Of a stretch of 54,617 bases of DNA, positions 8,121 through 16,252 are shown piece by piece. Every line of letters starts with the position of its first letter. Position 1 is the stretch's first letter. The notes beneath the pieces were generated by a model. The model was given only the letters and a program-made list of their open reading frames with translations, did not search any database and had not been told where the DNA came from. The position numbers and the translations under genes are program-made. The stretch comes from CAZSWR01 sp964610885. GTDB lineage: Bacteria > Bacteroidota > Ignavibacteria > Kapaibacteriales > UBA2268. The stretch is from positions 1 to 54,617 of the forward strand of contig CAZSWR010000012.1 of the NCBI GenBank assembly GCA_964610885.1. The letters run 5' to 3'.

Positions 8121-8717
8121 TCAATTTTTTCCACCAAAGGATATGCCTATTGGACAAACGACTGGAGCCCCTGTCCCCCAGGCTGCAACAGGAAACATAA
8201 AGAAAAACCTGAAGTTTAGGCTTTTGGATTTTAAGCTAAGACACCTCAGACCAATTATTGTGTACATGCAATACGCCTTATCAATACTGCCACGGATTAT
8301 TGTACCGCCCAATCCTAATTCAACAAATACACTCCCATTTCCATAACAAGCAGTGATATGGTGGGGGTAAGTAACGTAGGTTTGTGAGGGTGGTTGCTCT
8401 TTAGCAAATATTGCAAGTTGGAAGTCCACGTTCAAACCAATTCCAAGTTTTCCAGTGATGATGAATGTTCTGTCGAGCACAAATACCCTTTCCAATGCTA
8501 ATGATATCAATGAGACATCTCCGAGCAGGCCGAAATTTCCCGTACCAAATGCCTTTCTGAGTACTGTGTCAACCTGGACTTGTGAAAGGCTATCTATTTG
8601 TGTCGAATCCACTTTGACTTGGGACAAGCTATCTATTATTGTTGTATCCGCTTGGATTTGCGATAGGCAATCAATTATAGATATAATCATTGCTACAGCC
8701 AATACAATTGTTTTCAT
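8121..8717 (-). CDS. Exported small barrel-like protein with 13-residue repeats
   Basis: 198 residues. A signal peptide (about residues 1-18) is followed by three tandem units of ~13 residues: CLSQIQADTTII, DSLSQVKVDSTQI and DSLSQVQVDTVL. The rest (~60-198) has alternating hydrophobic beta strands rich in glycine and aromatics and a short GKN end, in keeping with a small outer-membrane or lipocalin-like fold. I do not recognise the family. Codon choice and base composition are more AT-rich than in the neighbouring enzymes. No partner gene is close. Confidence 0.6.
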   Translation of the reverse strand: MKTIVLAVAMIISIIDCLSQIQADTTIIDSLSQVKVDSTQIDSLSQVQVDTVLRKAFGTGNFGLLGDVSLISLALERVFVLDRTFIITGKLGIGLNVDFQLAIFAKEQPPSQTYVTYPHHITACYGNGSVFVELGLGGTIIRGSIDKAYCMYTIIGLRCLSLKSKSLNFRFFFMFPVAAWGTGAPVVCPIGISFGGKN

Positions 8718-8934
8718 AATATTAATCCCATAATATTCTGAACTTCAATTCCAAAGTGATGCCTCAGCATCGGGTTTGGAATATCCGACGATGTTATGAG
8801 ATTTATAGTTTACTGATGAAACGAGGAGCGGATTCTTTCGGAAAGGATCTCAGAATGAGTTCTTTGTCACTAGAACTGTGAAACCTTCGGAAAGCTAAAA
8901 AGCAGTCTGCATTTCTCTTGCAATGGATACTTAA

Positions 8935-8949
8935 AACCTTCCGAAGGTT
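8935..8949. terminator. AACCTTC-C-GAAGGTT hairpin
   Basis: Perfect 7-bp arms with one central base, followed on the minus strand by TTTAAG, just downstream of the OmpA-like gene. The identical 15-mer recurs at 47463-47477, so it is also a member of a small repeat family. Weak as a terminator. Confidence 0.45.
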
Positions 8950-8973
8950 AATGGATGTCTTATCTTAATAAAA

Positions 8974-10950
8974 CTACTTATTCAATATCCTAACGATTAC
9001 GCTTCGCGAAAGGATTCTGCCCAGCGGTGTATCGTTGTCGAACATATAAGTGCCTTCTTTGGGATTTTTCACGACGAGGCGTTCGTCCGTGCCGATTAGC
9101 TTCACGGCTGTATTGGCTCGGCTTGCCAAAAGTTTTTCGTTGTACTCAGGTTCGCCGAATTTGTCGTGCAATGGAATGATTTCGACTGTCTGCCCGTTTG
9201 CGAGTGCGGCTTTTGCCTCGGCAAGTGTGTATTCGTTTACGCTCGAGAAACTGGAGCGGTCGAAGTCGAAGAAGCCGAGGAAATACATACGGCTTTCGAT
9301 CGAGTACTCTTCGATTTCGATAAATCGGTGCATTTCAGTTGCCGGCTGGCGTTCGGCCTTGATTGCAAATTGATATTCTGCCGAAGATGAGGCATCCAAT
9401 CGATTTTTGTACGAGACGCGGACATTGCCTTTGGCTTCGTTGCCTTCGGTGATTTGCTTGCAATCAGCCTCGCTGAGCGAGAATGTAGTTTCCTTGCCGG
9501 AAATGGATGCGACGTTTCTGCCAGCAATTGTAACCTGGCCCGAATACGTCAAATCGTTCGAGTTTTTGGCTACCATTTCCACTTTGAATGTAGGCGCTGA
9601 GTACTCAATCTTGCGTTTCGATTGGTCCTCGACGGAGACGTTTTGAATCTCTTTGCCGTTGCCTGCCACGATTTTGGCAAAGCAGAGTTCGTCTGCCATT
9701 TCTGCGTGGCGCAGCTTCTCGGGATTGGTCTCTACAATTTCATGGGAGACGTTATCTTTGTCGATCCCTGCCTTTTCGATTCGGCTAAGCACGTATTCCA
9801 AGCGTCGCGCCCCGATATTGGCGTCTTCGCCAGTGGCCGTTCCGATAACAACTTTGAACTTGCCATTCATACCGGATTCTTTCATTTTCGCTAAGTACGA
9901 ATCGAAGACTTCTGTCTGGCGGTTTGGAGTGAACGTAACAACTTGTTCATCAGTTGAATTCGGCTTGAAGTAAATGACAGGTTTGATCGAATAGTCGTTG
10001 TAATATTTTGTCGTGCTAACTTTAATCAGCGCGGGAGAGGCCTCAGAAATCGCCTTCCCATCGGCAGAGAGTGCGATCGATGCGATAGGCTTCTCGACGG
10101 CCGGTGGCGGGGCGGGCAACGCCGGGGCAGGAGCCTGGGCGGGCGGTTCCGGCGCGGAATACGGAATTGTATAGGCAAGGGCAACGCCAGCCCGGAGCGT
10201 ATGAACAGTCCATTTGACGTCTTTCGAGAAATCGCCAAGCGGGAAATTATACTGAATCTCCGGCGAAATGTAGAAATTGCCATTCCTGTAGGCTTCGTAG
10301 CGCACTCCGGCGAGCACCGAGAAAAACAAGCCGGAACTGTTTGCTTGCTTCGAGTTGACCTCAGCGCGCACCTTCGAGCCATTCTCGAAAGTGCCGTTCG
10401 ATGGGTTAATTAGTTCTTCTTTGCTCGAATATTCGATATCAGAATGAATTGCACCGGACAGGCCGAGTTTGAAGCTGATGGGAAGTTTCTTGATTGGCGC
10501 AAAAACCACTGATGGTTCGAAATAGAATGTACTGATTTTCGGGTCGATTGTGTGCTCGGATTCTCCGCGAGAGTACGTGTTCCCTACGATAATATTTCCA
10601 ATAAATTCATTGCGTTTCAATTGGCCGAAGAGGTTGCTATAGCCAGCCAGGAACGAAAGCGAAATCGGGAAATCGAAAACTTTTTGGCCAAGTTTGTATT
10701 CAATTCCGGCAAAAATATTGGCCCCAACGCCGAACCCCGATTGGAAGTTGTCGCAGCATCGGTTCATTCCGGTCAGGTTCAAGAAATCCGTTGTGTGGAA
10801 ATTGAGATTGGCTCCGCCACCGGCCACAATAGTAAATGGCGTGTTCTTCTCGGCGGAACTGCTTTCCACGGAAAACGCTATGAAAAGGATCAATACTTGG
10901 ACTACGGAAAAGAGTTTAAGCAAGTTTGTTTTTTTCAGAATCATATACAT
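8974..10950 (-). CDS. Outer-membrane barrel protein with two OmpA-like domains
   Basis: 658 residues. After a signal peptide (~1-33) comes an outer-membrane beta-barrel region (~35-270), then a Pro/Ala linker (EPPAQAPAPALPAPPPAVEKP region) and two regions with the OmpA-like peptidoglycan-binding pattern. The first (~315-435) contains VIYFKPNS...GARRLEYV. The second (~565-655) contains FFDFDRSSF...VEIIPLHDKFGEPEYNEKLLASRANTA reduced to its key points: FDFD start, HD-x-x-G and the S-R-A helix. The likely role is tethering the outer membrane to peptidoglycan. ATGs at 10950 and 10944 are both possible; upstream in-frame starts lack a signal peptide context. Confidence 0.72.
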   Translation of the reverse strand: MYMILKKTNLLKLFSVVQVLILFIAFSVESSSAEKNTPFTIVAGGGANLNFHTTDFLNLTGMNRCCDNFQSGFGVGANIFAGIEYKLGQKVFDFPISLSFLAGYSNLFGQLKRNEFIGNIIVGNTYSRGESEHTIDPKISTFYFEPSVVFAPIKKLPISFKLGLSGAIHSDIEYSSKEELINPSNGTFENGSKVRAEVNSKQANSSGLFFSVLAGVRYEAYRNGNFYISPEIQYNFPLGDFSKDVKWTVHTLRAGVALAYTIPYSAPEPPAQAPAPALPAPPPAVEKPIASIALSADGKAISEASPALIKVSTTKYYNDYSIKPVIYFKPNSTDEQVVTFTPNRQTEVFDSYLAKMKESGMNGKFKVVIGTATGEDANIGARRLEYVLSRIEKAGIDKDNVSHEIVETNPEKLRHAEMADELCFAKIVAGNGKEIQNVSVEDQSKRKIEYSAPTFKVEMVAKNSNDLTYSGQVTIAGRNVASISGKETTFSLSEADCKQITEGNEAKGNVRVSYKNRLDASSSAEYQFAIKAERQPATEMHRFIEIEEYSIESRMYFLGFFDFDRSSFSSVNEYTLAEAKAALANGQTVEIIPLHDKFGEPEYNEKLLASRANTAVKLIGTDERLVVKNPKEGTYMFDNDTPLGRILSRSVIVRILNK

Positions 10951-11027
10951 ATTTAATAAATTCAACTTCCAACAGTATTTAAGACTCATTTACCATATAT
11001 TTGGTTACATTATTTTTTGCTATTCAC

Positions 11028-11057
11028 AAAAAAAAAGGGGCGAATACAGCCCCTTCC
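11028..11057 (-). terminator. Hairpin terminator of the NlpC/P60 gene
   Basis: On the minus strand AAGGGGC and GCCCCTT pair around a 7-base loop and are followed by nine T residues. This is a strong intrinsic terminator 20-50 bases after the stop at 11076. Confidence 0.9.
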
Positions 11058-11075
11058 TATCAAATAGTGTTTTTT

Positions 11076-11990
11076 TTATTGTTCGCTTTGGTTGTCCGTC
11101 TCGCCGACTGTTAGTTGATCCATGTCGTGTATGCTCAAACGGCGGCCACCGATGAAGCGTGTGGCGTAGTACGTACTTTCGAGCGAGGAAACAGTAACGC
11201 CATAGCGCGAACTTGCGTGGGCGAAAAGGTTGTCCCCAAGGTAGATACCGACGTGCGAAGCAAACGAACGCGAATAAGTGTGGAAGAAAATCATGTCGCC
11301 AAATTCGAGTTCGTCGCGGTCGATGCGCATACCAATTTCGTATTGGTCGCGAGCCGTGCGGGGAAGAATGATCGAACCGGATTTGTAGAAGATGTATTGA
11401 ACAAATGCTGAGCAGTCGATACCGTTTGAGTTTGAGCCTCCGAAGTGGTAAGGAGTGCCGACCCATTCCATAATCCTATCCATAAGAACTTTTTTCGGAA
11501 TCCCGGATTCGGTAATGTCGCTGATGCCGGAGGTACCGGTATAGGCGTCGAGGAGGAATCTAACGGTTTCCATGTTGTCCAAATCGACAGGGACGTCGTC
11601 CTCTTTTTCCAACTCTGCAATGTTTTCGCCCTCTTGGAGAAGTACCGAATCGATCAGCGAACCGTCCATTGTGCGTGCGGCTACGGGCAAGTTTGCTTCC
11701 AAGCCGGCTAATTCGCTAATGAACGAAGAGTTGTTGCGGATGATTTGTGTCGCTTGCTCGCGGGTGAGTTCGGGATTGTAATGACGAGTCTCTTTATGGC
11801 CTCTTTTGCCTTTCTTTCCTTTTTTGCCTTTTTTCCCTTTGGATTTCATCTTTGAAACCTTTGCAGATTTCTTTCTGGGTGCGGCAGTAAGCTCAGGAGT
11901 GAAGAATGAGACCACTGCAGTAACCAAAAACATGACTAATAATCCGCGAAATACAGCTCTGATGCTAACTTGTCTTGTGAGTTGAATCAT
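11076..11990 (-). CDS. Secreted NlpC/P60 peptidoglycan hydrolase
   Basis: 304 residues. A long N-region with a hydrophobic export segment (~10-37) leads into a strongly basic KGKKGKKGKKGKRG stretch (~41-66). A ~100-residue middle part follows, then an NlpC/P60 papain-like domain (~168-285). The triad is seen as C193 (IDCSAF), H246 (ASHVGIYLG) and H258 (FAHASS). Such enzymes cut peptide stems of peptidoglycan in the periplasm. The ATG at 11990 was chosen because AAGGGGG lies 5 bases upstream; the frame stays open further up but without an RBS. The lysine-rich stretch may bind polyanions or the wall. Confidence 0.9.
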   Translation of the reverse strand: MIQLTRQVSIRAVFRGLLVMFLVTAVVSFFTPELTAAPRKKSAKVSKMKSKGKKGKKGKKGKRGHKETRHYNPELTREQATQIIRNNSSFISELAGLEANLPVAARTMDGSLIDSVLLQEGENIAELEKEDDVPVDLDNMETVRFLLDAYTGTSGISDITESGIPKKVLMDRIMEWVGTPYHFGGSNSNGIDCSAFVQYIFYKSGSIILPRTARDQYEIGMRIDRDELEFGDMIFFHTYSRSFASHVGIYLGDNLFAHASSRYGVTVSSLESTYYATRFIGGRRLSIHDMDQLTVGETDNQSEQ

Positions 11991-12641
11991 GTTGCCCCCT
12001 TTTTTTTTATTATTTTCCATCTTCCGAACGAATTCGGCGTGGTTTTTGTTTCTAATATCAATGCAATCATTTGATTGCTGCGTTCTCAAGTTCTTGATGT
12101 TTTGGTGTTCGTTGAAATTGTAATAACATTACAAACGCGGAACAGTAAGGTTGTCATAAGAACTTTTATTAAAATCATAAAAATGATTTCCTACAAGAAA
12201 CGATTTTTTTCGCTTAAATCAAAGTAATATCTGAATATGAATATTTATTAATTCATCCTTCATATTTCGATTAACTGTAACTTAATGAAAAAGTGTGTAA
12301 ATAATGACACACTCTTCCATTCGGGTTCATGTTTTCTGAATGCTTGTTTCGAGTATTATGAACTTAAAATGAACAAAATGAAAATCAATTATGAATTCTT
12401 CCTACGTTTTCCGAAATAATGCGATTCTAATGCGTTATATGATTCTTTGATAACACTTTTCATTTCAACGAAATCGCCTTTGTTAAAGCTCTTCGCACTT
12501 TCGGTGGTATTTCAGCTTTATTAATTAATGATATTCAAACATGCAAAATTGCGTGCTTTAAGTCCCGAAGAATAAAACACCCCTTGCTCCGTTTAGATGA
12601 GTAGGTCTTAGAAAATTATCCAGAATCCTATTAGGCAAGAA
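11991..12641. other. Gene-free AT-rich spacer before cheZ
   Basis: About 650 bases between the divergent NlpC/P60 and cheZ genes. I see AT-rich text with several short palindromes (e.g. GCGATT..AATGCG near 12420) but no convincing TAnnTTTG/TTTG promoter pair, no RNA motif and no reading frame of good character. It presumably holds promoters for both genes. Confidence 0.5.
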
Positions 12642-13670
12642 ATGAAAGAAGCCGATTTAATCAACCTAATCGAAAAAACTCAAGACGTAACCGCCATCGC
12701 CTTTCTGCGCGATGTAATTAACTTTGTAAAAGAAATTAAACCCGTTTTGGAAAACATTAATTCATCGATTTCCGAGAACGTACAGAAGATGCCCACAGCC
12801 ACGCACAAGCTATCGAAAGTTACCGAAGCGACCGAAGTGGCCACGACTGAAATCCTGAACGTCGTCGATGGATTGTTCACGAAAACATCTCAAATCAAGA
12901 AAAACTATCAATCCTCACTTGCTCATTTCACAACCGAGCGGTCTTCCACCATCGATTCTCTACGTATTGTTCGCGAGGGCGTCGCTGCGAAGTTGCCCGA
13001 TTCGCCCGAGCTGGCCTCTATCGATGCGCTAATCGGCAGCCTCGAACAGTCCACGGCGCCTCAAGCCGAATTGCAAGAATTGGAAAAACAACACGGTAAA
13101 TTTTTAACCGAGCTGAACGACGACCTTACGGCCATCATGATGTCGCTCCAAGTGCAGGACATCACCAGCCAACAAATTGCAGCCGTCAACCACTTGCTCG
13201 AGACGATCCAGGTGCGCCTTGCGAAAATCCTTCGGCATTTCCAAGAATCGGAGCTGGCTGAAATCATTGCCCCCGAAGGCTTCCATGAGGATAAAAATAT
13301 CACAAATCTTCATCGCTCAATTGCTTTCGACCCGGACGCGCTCGATGCGATTAACAAGAAAGAATCTCGGCAAGACGACGTCGATGCTCTGCTCGCAAAG
13401 GTCTCCTCGGGCACTCTTTCCGACGAAGACATGAAGGAAGACACTGAAGATATTGATATTGATGCGCTATTCGCAAATGCTGGAGCCAATACTCAGGACG
13501 CGACCAGCGGAGAAGAAATTTCCGGCGACGACATTGATGCCCTATTCGCAAATGCAGCAACCGAGGCCCAAGAAGAAGTATCCCAAGACGATATCGATGC
13601 ACTTTTCGGCGGCGGGTCCGGAGCTGACGAAGCCTCCGATGACGATATTGACGCGCTATTTGCGAAGTAG
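12642..13670 (+). CDS. cheZ: CheZ-type CheY-P phosphatase with repeated docking tail
   Basis: 342 residues. The long helical core (~20-200) matches CheZ: a CheZ-like helix at ~55-80 and the catalytic segment QDITSQQI, where D173 and Q177 stand at the spacing of E. coli D143/Q147. CheZ removes phosphate from CheY-P to reset chemotaxis. Instead of one C-terminal CheY-binding peptide, residues 244-340 carry five copies of DDIDALF-like sequence (244-251, 270-277, 295-302, 315-322, 333-340) joined by acidic linkers. The motif resembles the CheY-P-binding N-terminus of FliM (SQAEIDALL) as well as the CheZ tail. No other che gene adjoins it. Confidence 0.85.
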   Translation: MKEADLINLIEKTQDVTAIAFLRDVINFVKEIKPVLENINSSISENVQKMPTATHKLSKVTEATEVATTEILNVVDGLFTKTSQIKKNYQSSLAHFTTERSSTIDSLRIVREGVAAKLPDSPELASIDALIGSLEQSTAPQAELQELEKQHGKFLTELNDDLTAIMMSLQVQDITSQQIAAVNHLLETIQVRLAKILRHFQESELAEIIAPEGFHEDKNITNLHRSIAFDPDALDAINKKESRQDDVDALLAKVSSGTLSDEDMKEDTEDIDIDALFANAGANTQDATSGEEISGDDIDALFANAATEAQEEVSQDDIDALFGGGSGADEASDDDIDALFAK

Positions 13671-13701
13671 AAGTAAATTTCTTGAAAGTGTGATCTCTGG
13701 T

Positions 13702-13740
13702 AGTAGGGGCGAGGCTTCCTCGCCTTCACATTTTGTATTA
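13702..13740. repeat. TAGGGGCGAGG...TCGCC hairpin repeat
   Basis: GGCGAGG and CCTCGCC pair around a 2-base centre; the downstream CACATTTTGTAT is shared with the copy at 47622-47655. It may double as the cheZ terminator. Confidence 0.7.
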
Positions 13741-13793
13741 TAGTCCTAATCTATTTGTTTCCATGAATTTGTCTGAAAAAGTAATTCTTTCTG

Positions 13794-13910
13794 ATTGATA
13801 CCGCGTAGCGGTTGTATTATTGTAGTAAATATTTTGCCGTGCTAGTCATACCGCGTAGCGGTTGTTGTATAATACGTATTAGAATCAATCAAACATTCGC
13901 TCTTGCGAAA
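13794..13910 (+). repeat. Triple-hairpin dispersed repeat, copy 2
   Basis: Unit 1 GATACCGCGTAGCGGTTGT (13797-13815), unit 2 CATACCGCGTAGCGGTTGTT (13847-13866) and unit 3 TTCGC-TCTT-GCGAA (13896-13909). The first two stems are ACCGC/GCGGT around a 3-base loop. The third stem differs in sequence from copy 1 but still pairs. Together with the hairpin at 13702 it fills the gap between cheZ and the MBL-fold gene. Confidence 0.82.
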
Positions 13911-13973
13911 AGAAACACGACAAGAAGAAATTCAACAACATTTTGCAAAAACTACGATTTCAATTATTCCCGC

Positions 13974-15059
13974 CTACTGCCTCTTCCCTATTTCGATTGC
14001 AGCACCAATAATAGTATCAATTAGTCGTATCTCCGAGCCTGAGAAGTATTCTTTGCACAGCCTGCGCGGTTCGTCCCATTCGTGCATGGCCAGCGCGAAT
14101 TTTGAATTATGCACGGGAAGGACTGCCGCCGCCCGAAGCTCTTTGGCCTCTTTCGGCAATTCCTGCGGTAGCGAATGAATTAGCCTCCAGTTTTCGTTGT
14201 ATTGGCCGCATTCGAGCACTGCAAGGTCGAACGGCCCGAAGCGCGTACCGATTTCGGCAAAGTGCGGCCCATAGCCGCCGTCGCCACTGCAATACACTTT
14301 CATGCCGGGAGTTTCGATTGCATAGGCCGACCATAGCGTTTGGTTGCGCTTGAAAAGGCGGCCCGAGAAGTGGCGCGAGGGGCAGGACGTGATGCGGATG
14401 CCTGCTTGCGGCTCGGCGGATTCGTACCAATCCAGCTCGGATACCATAGCCGGCGCGAAGCCCCACAATTCCAAGTGTTCGCCCACTCCGAGCGGACAGA
14501 CGACATGGCCCACCCGGCCCTGAATGGATTTCAGCGTCCGGTAGTCCAGATGGTCCCAGTGGTCGTGTGTGATAATCAAGAAATCAATTTCGGGAATGTC
14601 TTCCGGCGTATAAATATCCGATCCGAGGAAAGGTTTTATCATAAACGAAAATGGCGATGCCGAACCGCTAAGCACCGGATCGACGAGGAAGCGTTTCCCG
14701 TCCAATTGCATATAGTACGACGAATGCCCAAGCCACACGATCAAGTTCTCGCTTGGCGCAAGTGTTCGCAAATCCGTTTTAGTGGACGGCACCGGAGAAT
14801 CGGGTTTATTTCGTTCTCTTTCGCCAAAAAGAAATTTCATAGCCGTACTAATGAAGCTGGCCGAATCGACCATCATGTGGGTGGGCAATTGGTTCCGAAA
14901 GGCACCGTTTGAATAATTTGGCGAAGCCAAAACCCGTGCCAGCCGAGCGCCCGAGGGCGAACGCCCAAACTTGTCTTGGCTGATGAATGCCCAACCGGCA
15001 ATTCCGGCCGCCAGAAGGATTGAACCAGAAATGATCATTATAATTTTCAATATTTTCAT
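13974..15059 (-). CDS. MBL-fold hydrolase of the NAPE-PLD/UlaG type
   Basis: 361 residues. An N-terminal membrane anchor or signal (~4-26) is followed by a metallo-beta-lactamase fold with H165-x-H167-x-D169-H170 (THDHWDHLD), VWLGHSSYYMQLDGKRFLVDPV before it, a later SRHFSGR and CSGDGGYGPHF. This combination is typical of the lipid-active NAPE-PLD-like and UlaG-like branch that acts on phosphodiesters or lactones. The substrate here is unknown. The start at 15059 was preferred because the upstream part of the frame overlaps a terminator hairpin. AAGGAG lies 15 bases before the ATG. Confidence 0.83.
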   Translation of the reverse strand: MKILKIIMIISGSILLAAGIAGWAFISQDKFGRSPSGARLARVLASPNYSNGAFRNQLPTHMMVDSASFISTAMKFLFGERERNKPDSPVPSTKTDLRTLAPSENLIVWLGHSSYYMQLDGKRFLVDPVLSGSASPFSFMIKPFLGSDIYTPEDIPEIDFLIITHDHWDHLDYRTLKSIQGRVGHVVCPLGVGEHLELWGFAPAMVSELDWYESAEPQAGIRITSCPSRHFSGRLFKRNQTLWSAYAIETPGMKVYCSGDGGYGPHFAEIGTRFGPFDLAVLECGQYNENWRLIHSLPQELPKEAKELRAAAVLPVHNSKFALAMHEWDEPRRLCKEYFSGSEIRLIDTIIGAAIEIGKRQ

Positions 15060-15188
15060 AATTTGAGAGATATACTCCTTACAACTCCTGAGTATTACGA
15101 ATTGCATAGCCATCTTGTTGCATGGTAAATGAGTTTGTTTAGGAATATCATAGCAGATTTCGATTGGAGGCAGTGATTCAATACAACA

Positions 15189-15222
15189 AATCCCTCCGAA
15201 AGCCACGCTCTTCGGAAGGATT
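15189..15222 (-). terminator. Hairpin terminator of the temptin-like gene
   Basis: A 12-bp stem (AATCCCTCCGAA with TTCGGAAGGATT, one wobble) around a 10-base loop, followed on the minus strand by TTGTTGTATT. It lies about 20 bases past the stop of the gene at 15244-15921 and separates it from the MBL gene. Confidence 0.8.
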
Positions 15223-15243
15223 CATCTTTATGTGTATGGCTAA

Positions 15244-15921
15244 TTATCTTTTGATAATGAACTTTTCGGCCTGGAAGTAATTTCGAGAATTGACAGCAAG
15301 AAAATACAAACCAGACTCCAACTCCGAGGCGCTCATTCCCAGTTCATCAAGCGTCAGGACATATTGCCCCTCTGCGAAATACTTGCCTACGGAAGCAATC
15401 CGTGCGCCATTGCTGCCGACGAGGCTAAAACTATACTCATCAGACGTGCCGACAGAAAATGCGAATGCTTGCTCTCCCCTCGAATTGACAATTGATACAA
15501 TACTTGCGATTTGTTTAATTTCAGTTATCTCGCTGGCGGGGTTCACCGGATGGCTGGCCGGATCTCCGGGATTGGTAACATTATCGAAGTTCGTCGAATC
15601 TCCATTCGTAATTATTCCATTCGGGTCGTCGAGTTCTTGGCCGTTTGTGTAGCCATCGCCGTCGGAATCGAGAGCTGCAAGCGCTGGCTGCCACAAAACT
15701 TTTTTCATTTTCAAAGGAACCGTCGGCTGAAGGTAGTTTGCCTCTATTTCCTTTCCGAATGGATTCCGAGTAGTGTATTTTGAATCGGACATATCGTGGC
15801 AAGTGCGGCAGGCGAACTTGCGCCCGTTCGGAATGTTCGAAATACGAATCAACCTCGAAAAGGCGTCCGAGCAGTTGCAGATTAATAATAATGCTATGAT
15901 AAGAATAAATGATTTTCTCAT
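15244..15921 (-). CDS. Secreted temptin-like protein with CxxCH motif and C-terminal sorting domain
   Basis: 225 residues: signal peptide (~1-20), a cysteine segment FACRTCHDM (residues ~37-45), a calcium-binding-type LDSDGDGYTNGQELDDPNG stretch (~84-102), a Pro-rich hinge, and a T9SS-like sorting domain (~143-225) ending EKFIIKR. The order NIPNG, CxxC, NPFG, ALDSDGDG follows temptin-like secreted proteins. The CRTCH could instead bind haem, but the rest does not look like cytochrome c; a disulfide is as likely. GGGGGG stands 4 bases before the ATG, a G-only ribosome-binding site. A good promoter lies at 16076-16107. Confidence 0.8.
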   Translation of the reverse strand: MRKSFILIIALLLICNCSDAFSRLIRISNIPNGRKFACRTCHDMSDSKYTTRNPFGKEIEANYLQPTVPLKMKKVLWQPALAALDSDGDGYTNGQELDDPNGIITNGDSTNFDNVTNPGDPASHPVNPASEITEIKQIASIVSIVNSRGEQAFAFSVGTSDEYSFSLVGSNGARIASVGKYFAEGQYVLTLDELGMSASELESGLYFLAVNSRNYFQAEKFIIKR

Positions 15922-16075
15922 TGTTCCCCCCAGATTTTTTTAACCATGCGGAAAAATGAATTCGTAATCATCTTTCCTGTCATCATTTTGCTGCCATCTC
16001 GCATTCGAGGGCAGCGGTCGATTATTGTCTTTTCCGCACAGGATACCGAAGCGGCCCGAGCAAAAAATCAATATA

Positions 16076-16107
16076 CAAAGATAATAATTTCAAAGGTTTA
16101 AAACAAA
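16076..16107 (-). promoter_or_regulatory. Bacteroidetes-type promoter, TTTG-N20-TATCTTTG
   Basis: On the minus strand TTTG (16104-16107) is followed after exactly 20 bases by TATCTTTG (16076-16083), fitting the housekeeping promoter of Bacteroidota (TTTG, 19-21 bases, TAnnTTTG). It points to the gene at 15921 with a leader of about 150 bases. No other feature is seen in 15922-16252. Confidence 0.75.
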
Positions 16108-16252
16108 TGATAAACATATTCAAGCATTATTTGAGTATTAATTCAATAATTCATAATTTTGCTTCTTGGATTGGCTGCTCTGAGCAAATTGTTTTCGCTG
16201 GCTCGTGCGGGCATCCTTTTGTTAAAAATTCTAAAGAAAGTCTGGAAAAAGC

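Noticed and set aside
11991..12641. Riboswitch or small RNA in the long spacer before cheZ
   Set aside because: No motif that I recognise and no strong hairpin with T-run; left as empty.
13794..13910. CRISPR-like repeats
   Set aside because: The repeated units are palindromic, few, unevenly spaced and lie in separate gaps; no cas gene is present.
15807..15815. Mono-haem cytochrome c from the CRTCH motif
   Set aside because: No downstream Met ligand or cytochrome fold is evident; temptin-like order fits better, so haem binding is kept only as an option.
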